DNA from: Nectonema munidae
Taxonomy: Eukaryota; Nematomorpha; Nectonematoida; Nectonematidae
Direction of reading: 5' to 3'
DNA: 64,000 nt
Assembly: GCA_030549495.1 (NCBI GenBank)
Contig: JAUIRK010001043.1
Coordinates: forward strand, 682,001 to 746,000
In this document: positions 1 through 13,539 of the stretch, one piece after another
How the letters are laid out: every line of letters begins with the position of its first letter
Position numbering within the stretch: the stretch's first letter is position 1
Notes under the pieces: model-generated
Told to the model about the DNA's origin: nothing
The model's database searches: none
What the model saw: only the letters and a program-made list of their open reading frames with translations
Made by a program: the position numbers and the translations under genes

Positions 1-766
1 GGCATTTGCCTCACTTTGAGATATGACTCTCCATTGATTCCTGTCATTTTCCCGTGTTATCAAATGGTCGAGACACAGCATAAAATGTCTATGGCTAATT
101 TTTTTGTATTAGCTTGAATTAATTGCGTAATCAATATTAGTAAATCCATATGGATATTTCTCCATTTAAGTGGATGTGTGCGAGTCATCGAGTTACATGA
201 TCATTTTGGGAATAAACTTAGTTGTGTTCCTGACTTAAACTGATTCGCTTTATCGATCTAAATCTTCAGAAAAAATGGATTTATTCTGATTTATAAAGTG
301 AGTACATGAAACTGACACACCATTTTAATTCTTAGTGCTAACTATTCCATTAAAAATTTTATCACATAAACTAACAATGAAAGTCTTTTTTTTTTGAAAA
401 AAAGAAGATTGAAAATCATTTCATAAATAAAATAGGAAACAAAGTAATTCCTTTTTTAGTGAAAAGAGTACGAAACTCGGAATAATATATTTGTAATTAA
501 GTGACGAACTTGAGAAATTTGTTTCAGAAGGAAACATTAAACTTCCTTCTTGAAAGAATTATTGATTTAGAGAGAAAGGAAATAATAAAATCCAATCATA
601 TGTTAAAAAAAGTTAGTTGAACTCGAATTTAACTTTGAGGGGAGGAATTAATTCCAGTTAATTCTTATAGAAAATTTTAAGTGTTAATCCAAAACATACC
701 AGCTGTTCTTATAGTATATTTCTCTATAATGCTTATATGTACTGTTATTGTTCTCGGTTAAATTCT
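1..766. other. AT-rich sequence, no gene seen
   Basis: No open frame with protein-like composition and no recognisable exon or repeat family was found here. It is probably intron of the ADSS gene, whose earlier exons must lie to the left, but this is inferred only from the missing N-terminal part of that gene. Confidence 0.4.
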
Positions 767-912
767 TGGGGGCGGGAGTAAGATTGGTTAGATACTGGGT
801 TTCGATAACTCAATGTCTTGGGTTCGATCCTGTAGCAAGCCTACTTTCTTCATAGTTCGATACAAGCGACGCAATTGTGCCTTCTCGATGAAAACACCCC
901 AAAGTACCTTTA
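767..912 (+). repeat. tRNA-derived SINE, copy 1
   Basis: This copy carries a box A-like stretch (TTGGTTAGATACTGG) and a box B match (GGGTTCGATCC), about 40 bp apart, followed by a shared non-tRNA tail (TTCGATACAAGCGACGCAAT, then CTTCTCGATGAAAACACCC). Three related copies lie at 11221-11362, 20836-20983 and 24951-25064. Internal RNA polymerase III boxes plus a common tail are the hallmark of a tRNA-derived SINE. Its boundaries are estimated from the shared segment. Confidence 0.75.
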
Positions 913-2057
913 TATGATATGTAGCGTTATCAAAGGGGAGAGGAATACCTTTAAAGGAAAAATCAATTTTAAAATAAGATTTTTTTAGGATATTTTACAT
1001 AAATTTATAGCATTAATATAAATTGAAGGGTTGTTCATCCAATTAATCATCTTTTTATGGCAGGGATGCCAATTTAATGGTGGTAGTGTTGCCATTATGA
1101 ATTTTAGAAAAATTCAAGATTAGAAAAATAAACCTACATTCTTTCTGCATTATTAAAATTATTATTATTTTTTATAAATATTTTACTTTAAAAGATTTAA
1201 ACAGTACCAAAGGATTTGGTTTGTGCAAGTAAAGCTTCTGAATCCATTATTGTTTAAACTTTAAAGTTTCGTACAAAGTGATTTAAACTTATGGATATAC
1301 GGAATCTAGACACCCTATCCACGAAGAAATAAAGAAGTTACAAAATGTGATAGAAATCTTTTTGAATCAGTAAACTACATTTTATCCATATCCTCCTCTA
1401 ATGTTAGAAACTACTGGTAAACAATTGAAAACCCCCAAAATTCAAACGTAAAAAACTAGAAACCAAGCATTTTATCGAGAAACCAAGTTCTTTTTTTTTT
1501 AAAAACCAAGAAATGGTATCCCTGTTGCGAATCCCCTGGTTGTAGTACTGTGTTTTGTATATCTTTATTAGCGATAACTTCCTCATGCTTGCCCCATTTG
1601 TCTCTTATTACTGATTGATCATGTTAAGTGTTTCATTCTCCCTTTTTTCACTGGTGTCTTGTGTGTGTTTTCCCTATGTGAGCTTGTGATCTTTGTTTAT
1701 TGAATTCTTTTCTTCGAGCGATTTGTATGCAGAGTTTTTAGGTGTGTTTACATGTTGCTCAAATTTCCAATCATCTTTTGTGATAACAAATTTTTTCCAA
1801 GTTTTACACGCCTTTTTTTAATATATTGATACAAAAACTTTTGTAAGCGTTTGATAAATATACTTCTCATATTTCTCAATTATGACATTTAATTTTTAAA
1901 GTTAATTTAATTAATTAAAGCTTTCTTTTCTTTGATGCAAAAAATATATACTGAAAAAATAACAGTATTTTTTATCATTCCGGTGGTGTATACTTTTTGA
2001 AATTTGTGTCTCTTATTCCTCCAAAACTTTGATGCTTATTTACCTTTTCCATTTTAG

Positions 2058-5000
2058 CATTGGAACCACGAAAAAAGGAATCGGGCCATGTTATGCTTCA
2101 AAGGTAATTTAAAAAATCAATTATATTATATATTGGCAATAACGGCAGGACATCAAACACTTACACGGGTCTTCTTTCCTTCTTATATAGCTATAAAGTG
2201 ATGAAACATGCAGCTGCTGTGGTTGGGTTGGTAGTATATTTGCATAATGTTCCTGCTATCATGACTTCAACTCCCGATTAGGGTTTAATATTTTGTAACT
2301 TTTTTCCGTGTTGGAATTTCGTGGTATAAAATGGTTATAATATTTTTGTCTATAAATCAATTCACAAATCTATTTTCTCTTTTATTGAATTTTGTGGGTG
2401 TGTGTAAAATAAAGCCTAACAACAAATTTCCAAACTAAATTCATTAAAAAATTAGAACAAATAGATTTGTAAAATTCAATTTAAAAACTGAAGATATTGC
2501 ATCAATTAAAATCGAAAGATAAATCACAAAATAGGAAACTTAGTTTCATATAAAAATTGATAAAATTATTTGCGGTCTAATTTTACTTATGTTGAATCTG
2601 CGTATGAATGAATTTGGACTAAACCATGAAATACTGTTAAAGAAGCATCCCTAAAGAATGAACTGTTTTGGCAAAAAAGAGTTTTATAAAATATTTCAAA
2701 AAATACCATTCTTATTTTTATTTCATTATCTTTTTTTACAAATAGGCAAAGAGAACGGGTCTTCGCATGTCTGAATTAATCAACAATTTTCCCAAGTTTT
2801 CTGAGAAGTAGCTCTTTCTTCATTTTATTATCTAATATCTATGCACTTAAAAAGTTATTATCTTTGTTTTGTGGCGGGAAGGAGTGAGTATAGGGTATCC
2901 AAATTCCTTGATCTGACTGGATAAAAAATTGAATAATTTTTGTTTTAACCAATCATTTTTACACGAGAATCGAACCAATCATCTTTGAACATTTCGTCGA
3001 ATGATTATTGATTATTCAAATTTACTTCTATAAAATCTCGATTTGATTGGTTAAAATTGAATCATTTTCCAGCAATCCCATATGTTATATTTAATATATA
3101 TATATATAGTAGAAGTTCTGCAAATAATTAAGTTTTATTATTCAATATCAATACTATTGAGAAGTCTAGTTTTCATTTTCCTTCAACTTCACTCTTCTCA
3201 TGCTTTTTATTAAAGTTATTTCATCTATTAGTTCATGTTTCATAAAATTCCGGGTTTCGGCAAAATTAATTTCCAGAGTTTCAAGGTTCTTTTATATGAA
3301 ATTTTTTAAAACGTTCAAAGTCTCTTATATAAAATTGTAATTTTGATGTTGTGTCTTTCACGAAATTAAAGTACTTTCCAGTATATCAGGGAATAAGCTT
3401 TTGCCTATAGCTCCGTTAACGGCCATTTGTTTTTTCGACACAACCCTATACACAATTTAGTGTTTTTTGTTGACTAGGGCTCTTTTTTATTTAAAGGATG
3501 TTTTTCAAACGCTTTCTTAAACCAAGTCATCTGTTTGAGTAGGAAAATCGGAATTTTTATTTTCAAACTGTAAATGTCACTTTATTGCATTTCTTGTCGG
3601 TGTTGAAAGATTTAATTTGTTCTCTCTAATTTGATAGGTTAAAAGATTTTTTGGAATTCAACAAAAAATTGTATCCTCAAATTGACTTTTGTTTGGAAGA
3701 AGAATTGAAGAAATATAAAGTAACGATCTTTTCTTGTATAAGCACGCACGTTTTAAAACATCTTGAATTCGTGATTTGATCTTTCAATAAATTGACTTTC
3801 TTTTTCAAAGGAATACGCAGAAATTCTAAAGCCACATGTCACAGATACAGTCACATTTTTACACGAAGAAATCACAAATGGCAAAAACAAAATTTTGGTG
3901 GAAGGAGCGAATGCCACTTTATTGGACATTGATTTTGGTAAGTGTTTTTTTGAGTATTTAAATCTTTTACATTTTCTTGTTCCAATATTTTTACTTGTTT
4001 TTTTTTGAATCCGTTCTTTTTCTTTGTAATTTGAAAAATGATCCGATAACATTATTATTTTTTAACATTTTACGACAAATAAATCTTATAAGGTCAATTG
4101 CACCGGTTCTGTTATAGCTCTCTTCTGTTATTGACAGCAAAAAGAAATGTCTTTTTGTAAAATAAACCGCATAAGAAGGCTCTCTTTTTACATGTGCTAG
4201 CCATCAAAACATATGTTAAAGTACACTGCTGTTTGAAAATCTTCTTGTGAGCCTAATATAGAGAGTATAAAGATATAGATTATAATAGGAATTTGTGTAA
4301 TTTGTTTTATTCAGACTTCAACGCCTTAGTGCAGACATCATGAAAATTCATAATCATAGCGAATTGATCAGCTTCTTGATCCTGTAGATGTGTTCATAAA
4401 GAATAATATTCTTATATTAAAACCGGGTTTGCAAAATATTTGCTTCCGCCAACCCACATAGTCTATTTTTAAAAATTACAATAATCTAATTTTTACAAAA
4501 AAAATATTTACCTCTAAAATAAGTTAAATATTTAATTTGAAAAGATACAAAACCCAAACGTATTGAATAAAAAATTAATTGTTTAAACGTATTGACTACC
4601 GTACATCGTATGTTTGTATATGACTTAATGTCGACGAGAGAAAAAAAAGACCCTAATCCTCTTTTCCTAACTAATTATTACTTTTATTTTTTTTTTTCTT
4701 CGACAATTTCTCTGCACGTTATATCGTATGCATTAAATCAAATTGTATAATTTGCCATCCGAAGATTAAATCGAGAAACGAAGTTATCCAGATTATAGAA
4801 TTTTGTGCACTTCTATCTTTTTTCAATAAATTTTTACTTCGAAACAACACAATTATAATTATGATTTTTGTATGATGGAGAAATTTTTACTTAATCAAAA
4901 AAAAGATTCTTAGCTGATGATGAATAGATTGCAAAAAACAAACTAAAAGTAACCAATAAATCATTATACTTCATGGTTAATCTTTTGAATCTCGAGAGAG

Positions 5001-8000
5001 AATTTATCTCGGTGTTAAATGGCTGCTCACCATATGATGTGTATATACTTCTTCTATATTAAACTTACTAAACATCTTCATTACAGTTTACGAGAATATA
5101 TTGACACTTAGAAAAAAAACTCACTTATTAGACTATATATACTATATATAGACTATATATACTCACTTATATTATAATGTTTGATCGATGCCATTTTTGT
5201 GCGTTCAACTATGTCTCCAAAAGCTCTGACTGATTTCACAGATGATTAATTCTTGGCGCTAAATAATACATGACCCTTTCTCTTTTATTGATAGGAACAT
5301 ATCCTTACGTCACATCTTCAAATTGTTCGATTGGCGGAGTAATCACTGGACTGGGTGTTCCTCCGCGCTACATAACCAGCATAATTGGAGTTGTTAAGTC
5401 GTATAGCACACGCGTTGGCGGTGGACCTTTTCCCACAGAACTGTGCAACGTAATTCAATTCCATTTATTATTACTTGTGAATAGTGAGTGAGTAACACAA
5501 ATCAAAAGCGGAATTTTCAATTTGGTGATAATGTCACTACTATCAGAGTAGACTTTTTTCTTTTAGCGGATAAAGATTTAGCTTTTTTTTATGTAAACTA
5601 AAATTTTGTATGATTCTGATTCTTTTTTTTTAATTTTTTATAAAAAAAATTCTTTATAAAGTTTTTAAAATTAAATTTGAAATAAAAGAGAAGCTGATTT
5701 TTTATATTTAACTCTTATACGCATGGAGTATCTTCTTAAGCTTTCATAATATATTTTAAGCTTTTCTCTCTCTTATTTTTTATATACGCATAGATAGCAC
5801 CAAATATTTGAAATGAAAGTGTAACGTATTTATATATACCGTAAAGTTCGGCTTATAAGACTCCTTTTCATAGCTAAATATCAGTCTTAAAATTAAGAGA
5901 GAATCTTATACGCCAAAGTAAAAAATCGTAGTTTAAAAAATTATAAAAAAAATTTTTTTTAATTAGTACGGTTTGAAATTATCCTTAATATTTTTTATTA
6001 ATAAAATTTTTTTTAGAAACTTTTGTAATATTTTTTGTATATAAAATATTTTACATCATTTTTTTTCATAATTTTTTATCCTAGTTTTTTTACTCAAGCT
6101 TAAGCAATATTTTATTAAAATTGTTTTCTCATAAAGAAGATCTTATGAAAAGGTTATAAACTTAAAGTGATTGAATTTTCTATCAAAAACTCCATTCATG
6201 CTACGGCAAGAAAATTCAATATTACTACTAAAATGGTAAGAGATTGGAAAAGTAAAGAAACTCGTAAAAAATGCGCAATGAGAAGTGGAAATGGTTTCGA
6301 ATATGATTAAAGAAAAGCGTCAAAATGGTTATGTAGTAACCCAAAATCAAATTCGCATTTTTGCTCTTCAATGAGTAAAATTAAATCAAGGCATATTAAA
6401 AATTTTTAAAGCTACCAATGGTGTTATAAATTTATGAAGAGAAATGACTTTGTAATTAGACGTAAAACTAAAATTTCACAAAAACTACCCCAAGAACTGA
6501 CAAATAAAGTTTTAAACTTTCAAAAATTTATAATAAATAGACGCAAAGAATGTAACTATCCACTTTCAAATGTTGGAAATATGGACGAAACACCGATCTA
6601 TTTGATATGGTTTGAAATCGAACGGTATCTTTAAAGGGGGGAAAACTATTCTTTTAAAAACGACAGGTCACGAAAAAACACGTTTTACTGTGGTTTTGCA
6701 AGCTAAACCCCATGGTTATTTTTAAGCGAAAATTGATGCCTTCAATTGTTGAATATTCTTTTAAAAAATGTTGTATTTCTAATGCAATGGAAACTAATGC
6801 GCGAAACTGAGATAAGAGTTAATTCAGTTTTTTACTTTGTATTATTTAGGGGGGCTTATACGCCGAACTTTACATTTATTTTGTGAAAAAGAAATCTATA
6901 TGCTTCAAGATAAAAATAAAATAATTCTAACTAATAATTTTTTTAAATAATATTTAGTCAATTAAAAAATATTTCTAAATTATGTGCAAAATTTTTTAAT
7001 TAAAAAAGGAAATCAAAAAATTATCGAAGAAATAATAAAATTTTTAACAATTTAAGAAGGCTTAATTCGTTGTGAAAAATTTAATATGAAAATAATTTTG
7101 AAATATCCAAACAAGATAAACAACACAATCAAAATTTTTAATTCAGATAGAATTGCAAAAGGACAAATAGAAATAAAAATGCTATATAATATATCACTTT
7201 ACAAATTTAGTGTTTCAAAAAGTGGATGAAGAAAAATAAGATTTATTTGCCATTCTTATAAAGTTATTTATACTAAAATATAAAATTTTATATTATATAT
7301 TTCTTGGCAAATTACTCAAATTCATCATTAAAATTTTTTTTATGATAACTTTTTACCTTCGCTATCATATAACCTATGTTTATTAATAATTTTGACATCC
7401 GTTTCTGAAGTATCTACAACACTCTTTGAAAAGACATAGGTGATGACGTTTATTTAAGATTTTTGAATGTACACAATATAAATAAATAGTTTTCAAAGCT
7501 TTTATACCCCAAAAAATCATTTGATTTTTGGGTAGATATTTTTTTCGCCCTATCCCGGATTTGACACCCTACTCTGTAACCAAGTTGATTATTATTCAAA
7601 TCAAGTTTTTTTGCGCTTTTTTGATTTAGGAAGTTGGCGATCGTTTACGAGATCGGGGGTCCGAGTACGGTGTAACAACTGGCAGGCCTAGACGGTGCGG
7701 CTGGCTGGACTTGTTTCTCCTCAAATACACTCACATGATCAATCACTATGATGCGTAAGTTCTTTTCTTCATTTGCTATGATTACTCCGGATGAATAATT
7801 TTTAACATTTTATAGACATCTTTTTTATAACTCTGTAATTATTTATTTAATTCAATTAAAAAATTTTTTTTTTAAAAGATTCTATTTAAAAAAAAATTTT
7901 TTTTTAATTTTTATTTAGATACACTTAAAAAAACTATTTCACACCCTTTTGACCTTATTGACGTATATAAATGCCATGACTAGGAGTAGTAAGGAACAAC

Positions 8001-11000
8001 CTTATTGGAGAGCAAACAAAAATTGCATTACAAAATGAAACATTTGAATTGTAGAACCTACGTTTTACGTACCCTGATTTTACGTCCTCGCCAAATAATC
8101 AATGACGTCATCTTTTTGGTTATTAAATTCATTATTAATACGTTTTTTCTTTGTGATTTTATGTATTAAAAAGTTTACAAAGGTTAATAAATTATTGTCT
8201 TTCAGTTTTATTTCACTATGAGTAATTTAAATAACGCAAATTAGATCGCAAAACAATGCATCAGAGCTTCTGTACACTGATATTTTTTATTTAAGTAAAA
8301 AATTTTTTACTTAAAATAATAATAAAATTTTATATTATTATATATTGTTTAATTATTATTAAATAATTTAATTTTTTTTTAATTTATTTTTTCTAGTGTA
8401 TATGTATATATTACAGTATGAATTAATGTGTATCAAGTTACTAAGTTTAGAACAGTGGCCCTGCTTCATTACAATAAACACATTAGAAAATTTATCGAAA
8501 AAAGACTAAATAATAAGTCTAATATCTGATCATGTCTACTAATCACAGTTGTTTTGTTATACTAATCATTGAACTATTCTTTTTCCCGTATAAAATCTAG
8601 AAATTAGTGAACATAAATAATGAATTTTTTTAAACATGAAGGAAATTCATAAAAAAATATTATTTAAAATTGATGTAATTTAATATACATATAACTATAT
8701 ATACACATATTTTGCGCTTACATTCTTTCTAGACTCGCTATAACAAAGCTGGACATTCTTGATGAATTAGCCGAGATCCAAGTCGCAACGGCTTACCTCT
8801 ACAACGGAAACGAGTTGAAGTCAATGCCAGGTGTTTTTAATTTTGATGCTGACCACCGATCATTTTGTATCTGAAAGAAAAGTTAAAATCTATCAGTTAA
8901 TTTTAGTTTTTTTGTTGGTTAGTGTACATTTACGTTAGCACTTATGTAAATGCAAACACTATACGCAAGGCTACTTGTTATAAACTGTAACGTCCACGAT
9001 CATATCACGTTGAAAGCACCGCTTCCATTTTTGATCACCTTGTCTAGCTCAGCTTTTACTTATTGGTTATTTTTTAAGAGACTAATTATTTTACGTTGAA
9101 AGAAAGTCAGATGTTTTCTCTCTATTTGATGACATAAAATGTGTGCATGATTCTTTTTAGATAATTGGAAATGTTTCAGTAATAAAATGATATAACTTAG
9201 AATCAATAGTATTTTATAAAATAATCATAACGCTTTAAAAAAAAATTTTAAGGATAGAAAATTAATTTTTTCTCCCACTTTTAATGAAAGGGAAACAACA
9301 GTGTCTTGAGCATAAAATAAGAGATGAATTAAATCTAAATTTTGTTTTTGCCTAATTAAAATTGCATTTATTCATCGAAAAGTTATCGGTCGGGCAAATG
9401 TTTATCACGAAGTTTACCGGATATACCTTTCTATGATAAAGATGATATATTTATTTATGTTTGAAGAAAAAATTCTTTTAAATAACTTACACATTAACTA
9501 ATTAGCTATCTGTTTAATTAACTGGCTAATAAGCATAAATTGTTTTTTAACGGCGGTAGGGAGAGTGACCAATAAGAATCAAGTTAGCTTAGGAACCATA
9601 TTTTTGCGAAAGATGTAAAATGAAAAACTTTAATACGAAGCACACATTTCGGAACTCATAATGATCAGACTCTGGAACGCAATTTTGGTGTTGGGACCAG
9701 GTCTAACTCCAAAACCGTTTCGAAGTCCACTCTGAATAGCGCGATTTGTACGAAAGTATAGTTTGAGATCTTCCATTTTTATAATCGGGTGAAATAAATG
9801 TTGTCTGCCTTGGTTAATGCGTCGTGTTATGCTACATATGTTCAGTAGCGTTGAAAGTTTTGCAATGATATGTGTATTGCACACACGTATTTACTTGAAT
9901 AAGTCTTTGCAACAAGTATTCTGGTTTATAGTGTTTATGTATATAAGTAGGCATGTAGGTAGATAGTCAAAGAAGTCAAAGCTCCTGAGGATAACTATGC
10001 AGATATGATAGGGATGGTCACTAATTGAACCGAAGCCAGGCCTAATGCTTCTGCACTAATATTCCGAGAATCCAATTCATTCGGTCTCAAATTCCGTAGA
10101 TGCTTCTAACAAACTCTTTCTTTTCTTTTTTTATAGCAGAAACCGACATCCTAGACAAAGTGGAGGTTGTGTACAAACACTTTGATGGGTGGCAGGAAAG
10201 CACGGTTTCCTGCAAAAATTTCGTCGATCTTCCACAAAATGCTCAAATCTACGTTAAATTCATTGAAAGTTATCTAAAAACTCCAGGTACCATTTTTGCA
10301 CTCACAATATTTTTCTGGAAGCCTTATTATTTTTCCCATTCGGTTTTTGTATCTACCATTAAAATCTATTTATATTTAAACTTAGTTCAAGTGATTGATT
10401 CTCTGGATGAGATTTTTTTTATTTTATCTATTTTTTTGTATATTCCCCTTGCTTTTTTATCCTGTTTTTTGATAGTTGCATTACATATGCCATATTCAAA
10501 AATATTTCCTTTAATTTCAACATTTGTGTTTAGATTCAGAAATAAAACTATATATTATGGCGCTCCTAAATCAATGCTTGAAAAAACACATTTTTTGTCC
10601 TTATTTAAAAAGTTTTACAGTTTCAATTTGAGTAATTTAAAATTAATCGAAATACTAATATTTGTGATAAAAAAAGCTAAAAAAAAATTTTACATTATGA
10701 AAAATTATTTTTTCCTTTTATTTTCATTGATGTAATTTTGATCAACGTTATATCTTAGATTTTAAGAATCTTAACTCAAAATAAAATCTTTTAACTTGAA
10801 ATTGTGTTTCAAGTTCATTCCGCTTTTATGCCGAGTTTATTCATATGTGAGGATGAGCCAAATTAGTTCTCTCTGTTGGTGGTATCTTTAAAAGTTTTTT
10901 CTTCCAAGGAGGAAGGCGAGATCTAGAATCAAATATACCGGCCTTTATTTTTTTAACATGTTAATAAAGTTTTTGTTTTCGTCATTTTCTTTCATAGTGT

Positions 11001-11852
11001 TCTAATGTTTTTTAAATAGTTATGCAATAGTTTCAAATGTGTTTGATGGATGTAAGAAGTATAAAAAGAATTCTTATGTGTCTACCTTCTACAATTTTCA
11101 CTTATTTTCGAAACTTAAAATAAATAGAATACATTTGGAACAAGACACTTGGCTTCTACGTACTATTAAGGCACAAAAGTCACATTCCTTTAAATTTCCT
11201 TATTAGTACATAAAAGTAAAGATACCGTGCGGTGTTTTCATTGAGAACGTAATATACCTAATTACTACTACTATGAAGAAAGTAGGCTTGCTGCTGGATC
11301 CAACCCAAAACTTTGAGTTATCGAAGCCCAGCATCTAACCAGCCTTACTCACGCCCCCTACTTATACTTGAATAAAATTTTCATGAAAACAACCTACATT
11401 TAATTTCTTGTAAAATTTAAAATATAGCTTTTCTCCTAGAATATCTCTTTTTTTATCATTAAAATTTAAGTCAGATAAATCGAAATTGACTCAATTAGCA
11501 ACTACACTATGTGTCTATCATATCGAGTAAGATGTCCAGTGTCCACTGTTAACCCATTTTTACTTTCTGGGGTCCATTTTGAACTATTGCTTTAATTCTG
11601 TTTAGATCTTAAATTTGAAAGGATAAAATTTCTTTTGAACATAAACCTTATTATACAAGTTTACATGTACCAGTCATTAAATCTTTTTTTTCTCCTAAAT
11701 TTTAACAAATAAGAAGGTATTTAAACGTTTGGGCCAATTGGCTAAAATTGGGGGATTTTGATTATAATATCTTTATGTATAAAACTTCTCTCTATACTTT
11801 AGTTAAGTGGATTGGTGTTGGACAGGATCGATGCTCCATCATCACACTATAG
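2058..11852 (+). CDS. ADSS: Adenylosuccinate synthetase, 3' nine exons
   Basis: The enzyme joins IMP and aspartate using GTP to make adenylosuccinate, the first committed step from IMP to AMP, in the cytosol. Exons: 2058-2103, 2746-2807, 3638-3719, 3811-3937, 5295-5449, 7630-7754, 8733-8830, 10137-10286 and 11803-11852. All have GT donors and AG acceptors, and the joined frame stays open for 297 residues to a TAG. Signatures in order: [15 protein letters not shown] with [50 protein letters not shown] (substrate and IMP loop), [10 protein letters not shown] (the TKxD base-recognition motif) and a [10 protein letters not shown] tail. About 150 N-terminal residues, including the GDEGKGK P-loop, are missing and presumably lie left of the window. 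Introns run from 91 bp to about 2.2 kb and hold a pogo relic (5841-6873) and LINE scraps. Identity is secure. Confidence 0.95.
2905..3110. repeat. Short inverted-repeat element, copy 1
   Basis: This AT-rich segment has CTGACTGGATAAAA on the left and GATTGGTTAAAA with TTGAATCATTTTC on the right, ending in a TATATA run. A diverged relative at 59240-59395 has the same order of blocks. It looks like a small non-autonomous DNA element (MITE). The family cannot be named. Confidence 0.4.
5841..6873 (+). mobile_element. pogo/Tigger-like DNA transposon relic
   Basis: The ends are inverted copies of GTAAAGTTCGGCTTATAAG (right end has one C for T change). Inside, broken + strand frames read like a Tigger/pogo transposase: a helix-turn-helix start near 6165-6260 ([19 protein letters not shown]), then 6434-6634 with [14 protein letters not shown] and [15 protein letters not shown], the region around the first catalytic Asp of the DDE domain. 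The rest of the catalytic domain is gone, and the 1-kb element is shorter than typical full elements of 2 kb or more. It sits in an ADSS intron. TA-rich flanks fit the TA target preference of Tc1/mariner elements, but the exact duplication is not clear. Confidence 0.8.
9630..9884 (-). pseudogene. LINE C-terminal scrap
   Basis: The - strand frame ends with [18 protein letters not shown] and LIIMSSEM, resembling the tail found after the reverse transcriptase of many LINEs (a basic patch followed by a conserved 'gene is real' tail before a Trp-Asn-Ser-Leu-Pro motif). It is short, has no catalytic part, and lies in an ADSS intron. Family unknown. Confidence 0.35.
11221..11362 (-). repeat. tRNA-derived SINE, copy 2
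   Basis: Reverse-complement copy of the SINE at 767-912. Box A (TTAGATGCTGGGCTTCG) and the tail TGAAAACACCGCACGG are recognisable, whereas box B is degraded (GGGTTGGATCC). It lies in the last ADSS intron. Confidence 0.65.
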
Positions 11853-12096
11853 AGTATTGAAGGGTCGTGCGCACTCTCTGATTTCTTCTGCTTCTGGTGA
11901 CGGAATATTTCTCATGAAGATACAACTTTATTGATTATGCTTTTTTTTATAAAAAAAATACCCAGCTCTATTCTTACAGCGTCTTCTTTTTTTTGAGTCT
12001 ATACCTTCTTCATTCTACGCTACTCGTTGATCTCCGCTTATTCAGTTTATTCGTGTTGTGTTGTTCGTATTCATGCCACTATTCAATTTTATTTCA

Positions 12097-12102
12097 AATA
12101 AA
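12097..12102 (+). terminator. Likely ADSS poly(A) signal
   Basis: AATAAA lies 245 bp after the ADSS stop codon and is the first good match seen downstream. It is a prediction only. Confidence 0.45.
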
Positions 12103-13189
12103 TATGAAATAATTAAAGCATTTAATGTTTAACTTAAATTAAAGCATTGTAAGTAACGTTCTTTATGTCGTATGGGATTTAAAAATGGCTCACTTTATTG
12201 TAATGTAGAATGTAAGGTTATGTATGATAAGCAGGGTTTTGCGACTCCGATTTTATAAATAGTCATATTTATATATTTTAGAAAAAAAAATAAATGAATA
12301 GACACTCTCTTAATGTGCAATAAAAATGTTTATCATTTTAGTCCAAGCTTGGTATTTTGTAACCCATAGAAAAAGCTGGAAAATCCAATAAAATTAAAGA
12401 ATGAACTCTTTTATTTTATCTTAAAATTAGTTTGTAAAGGAGAAAAATACAGTTTATGAGTAGAAAGTATCCTGCTTGATTTAAAAATTTTTAACTTTAA
12501 GCTGTGTTAACCCTTTCAGGCATTGATTTTCCAAAATTCGTTCTCTTTTTCAATGAGAAACTTAAAGCTTTAATCAACCGATTCGTTTTTTATACATAGA
12601 TCTACCAATGGTATTATATTTAGAACAAATAATAAATTAAAATAATAGATGTATATAATTTAAGATTAATTGGATTTTATGCCATTGAAAAGAAGGATGA
12701 AAATAAATTGGTAGTGAACAGGATTTTTGAGGATAGAAAAAATAATATGTCGGTAGGACTTTTACGCTAAATAGAGAGAGAGGGAGAATTTTATTATAAA
12801 AGAAAGAGAGTTCACAAAAAGTAATAAAGTGGAGCAAACAATGTGTTTATATGTTAATATTTATAATATCATCATTAAAAAAATTTATCGTATAAATCAA
12901 ACAATTAAAAAACATAAAGGATCAAAAACACATTTCGTTAGTTTTTTTTTCAAAAATCAACACACACAAACATGAATAGAGATTATAATGCTACACTTAT
13001 AAGACGAAATAAATATGCAAATGTTATCTGTAAAAACTTGACTGAATAAATCCAAAAAAAAAATCAAAAGCCAAATAATGGCCGCTTTTAGATTTTTTTA
13101 AGATAAAAAGTAACAATAATTTCACATATTTTTAAGAGACAATAAAAAAGGATAGTTAAGTCAATACATGAGTGAGCATTCTGCTTATG
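12103..13189. other. AT-rich intergenic, no gene seen
   Basis: Homopolymer-rich AT sequence between the ADSS 3' end and a group of LINE relics. Nothing with coding character was seen on either strand. Confidence 0.4.
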
Positions 13190-13423
13190 TTATATATAGT
13201 TGTAAAAATAGTTTTTCATGTTTTTCTTGAATACAGATAAAGTAAAATTAATATTACTTTTAAATATATCATCATATTTGTTGAAAAACTCCTTTGCCTT
13301 TTTTATAACTGAAATTTTTGAACTTTTAAGTCGATAGTCGACGCGATTTGGTCTTTTTGAACCTCTAGTATTATAAAAAGGTTTTGGGTTATATGTTATC
13401 AGACTGCCAAAAATATTATTCAT
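13190..13423 (-). pseudogene. LINE C-terminal relic, same family as 43620-46141
   Basis: The - strand frame (NIFGSLITYNPKPFYNTR, RLKSSKISVI) aligns clearly with the C-terminal end of the + strand LINE at 45809-46141 (NVFGSLIKYNKNPIYYTR, RLKGSNISIL). Only the tail of the polyprotein is present, as expected from 5' truncation during target-primed insertion. Confidence 0.7.
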
Positions 13424-13539
13424 ATTAATAAGTTCTTTATATACAAATAAGACTTGAAGTAAAAACGCTATTAGATAAACATTAAATTAAAAAGATTCAT
13501 AATGCAAGATATAATTAAAAAAAAGAAAAAAAATTGAAG

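Noticed and set aside
1-2057. Earlier exons of ADSS with the GDEGKGK P-loop
   Set aside because: Looked for on the + strand and not found, so they are probably outside the window.
10100-10735. A 211-residue protein
   Set aside because: Only 10137-10286 is an ADSS exon. The frame before and after it is intron read-through rich in Phe, Ile and Leu codons.
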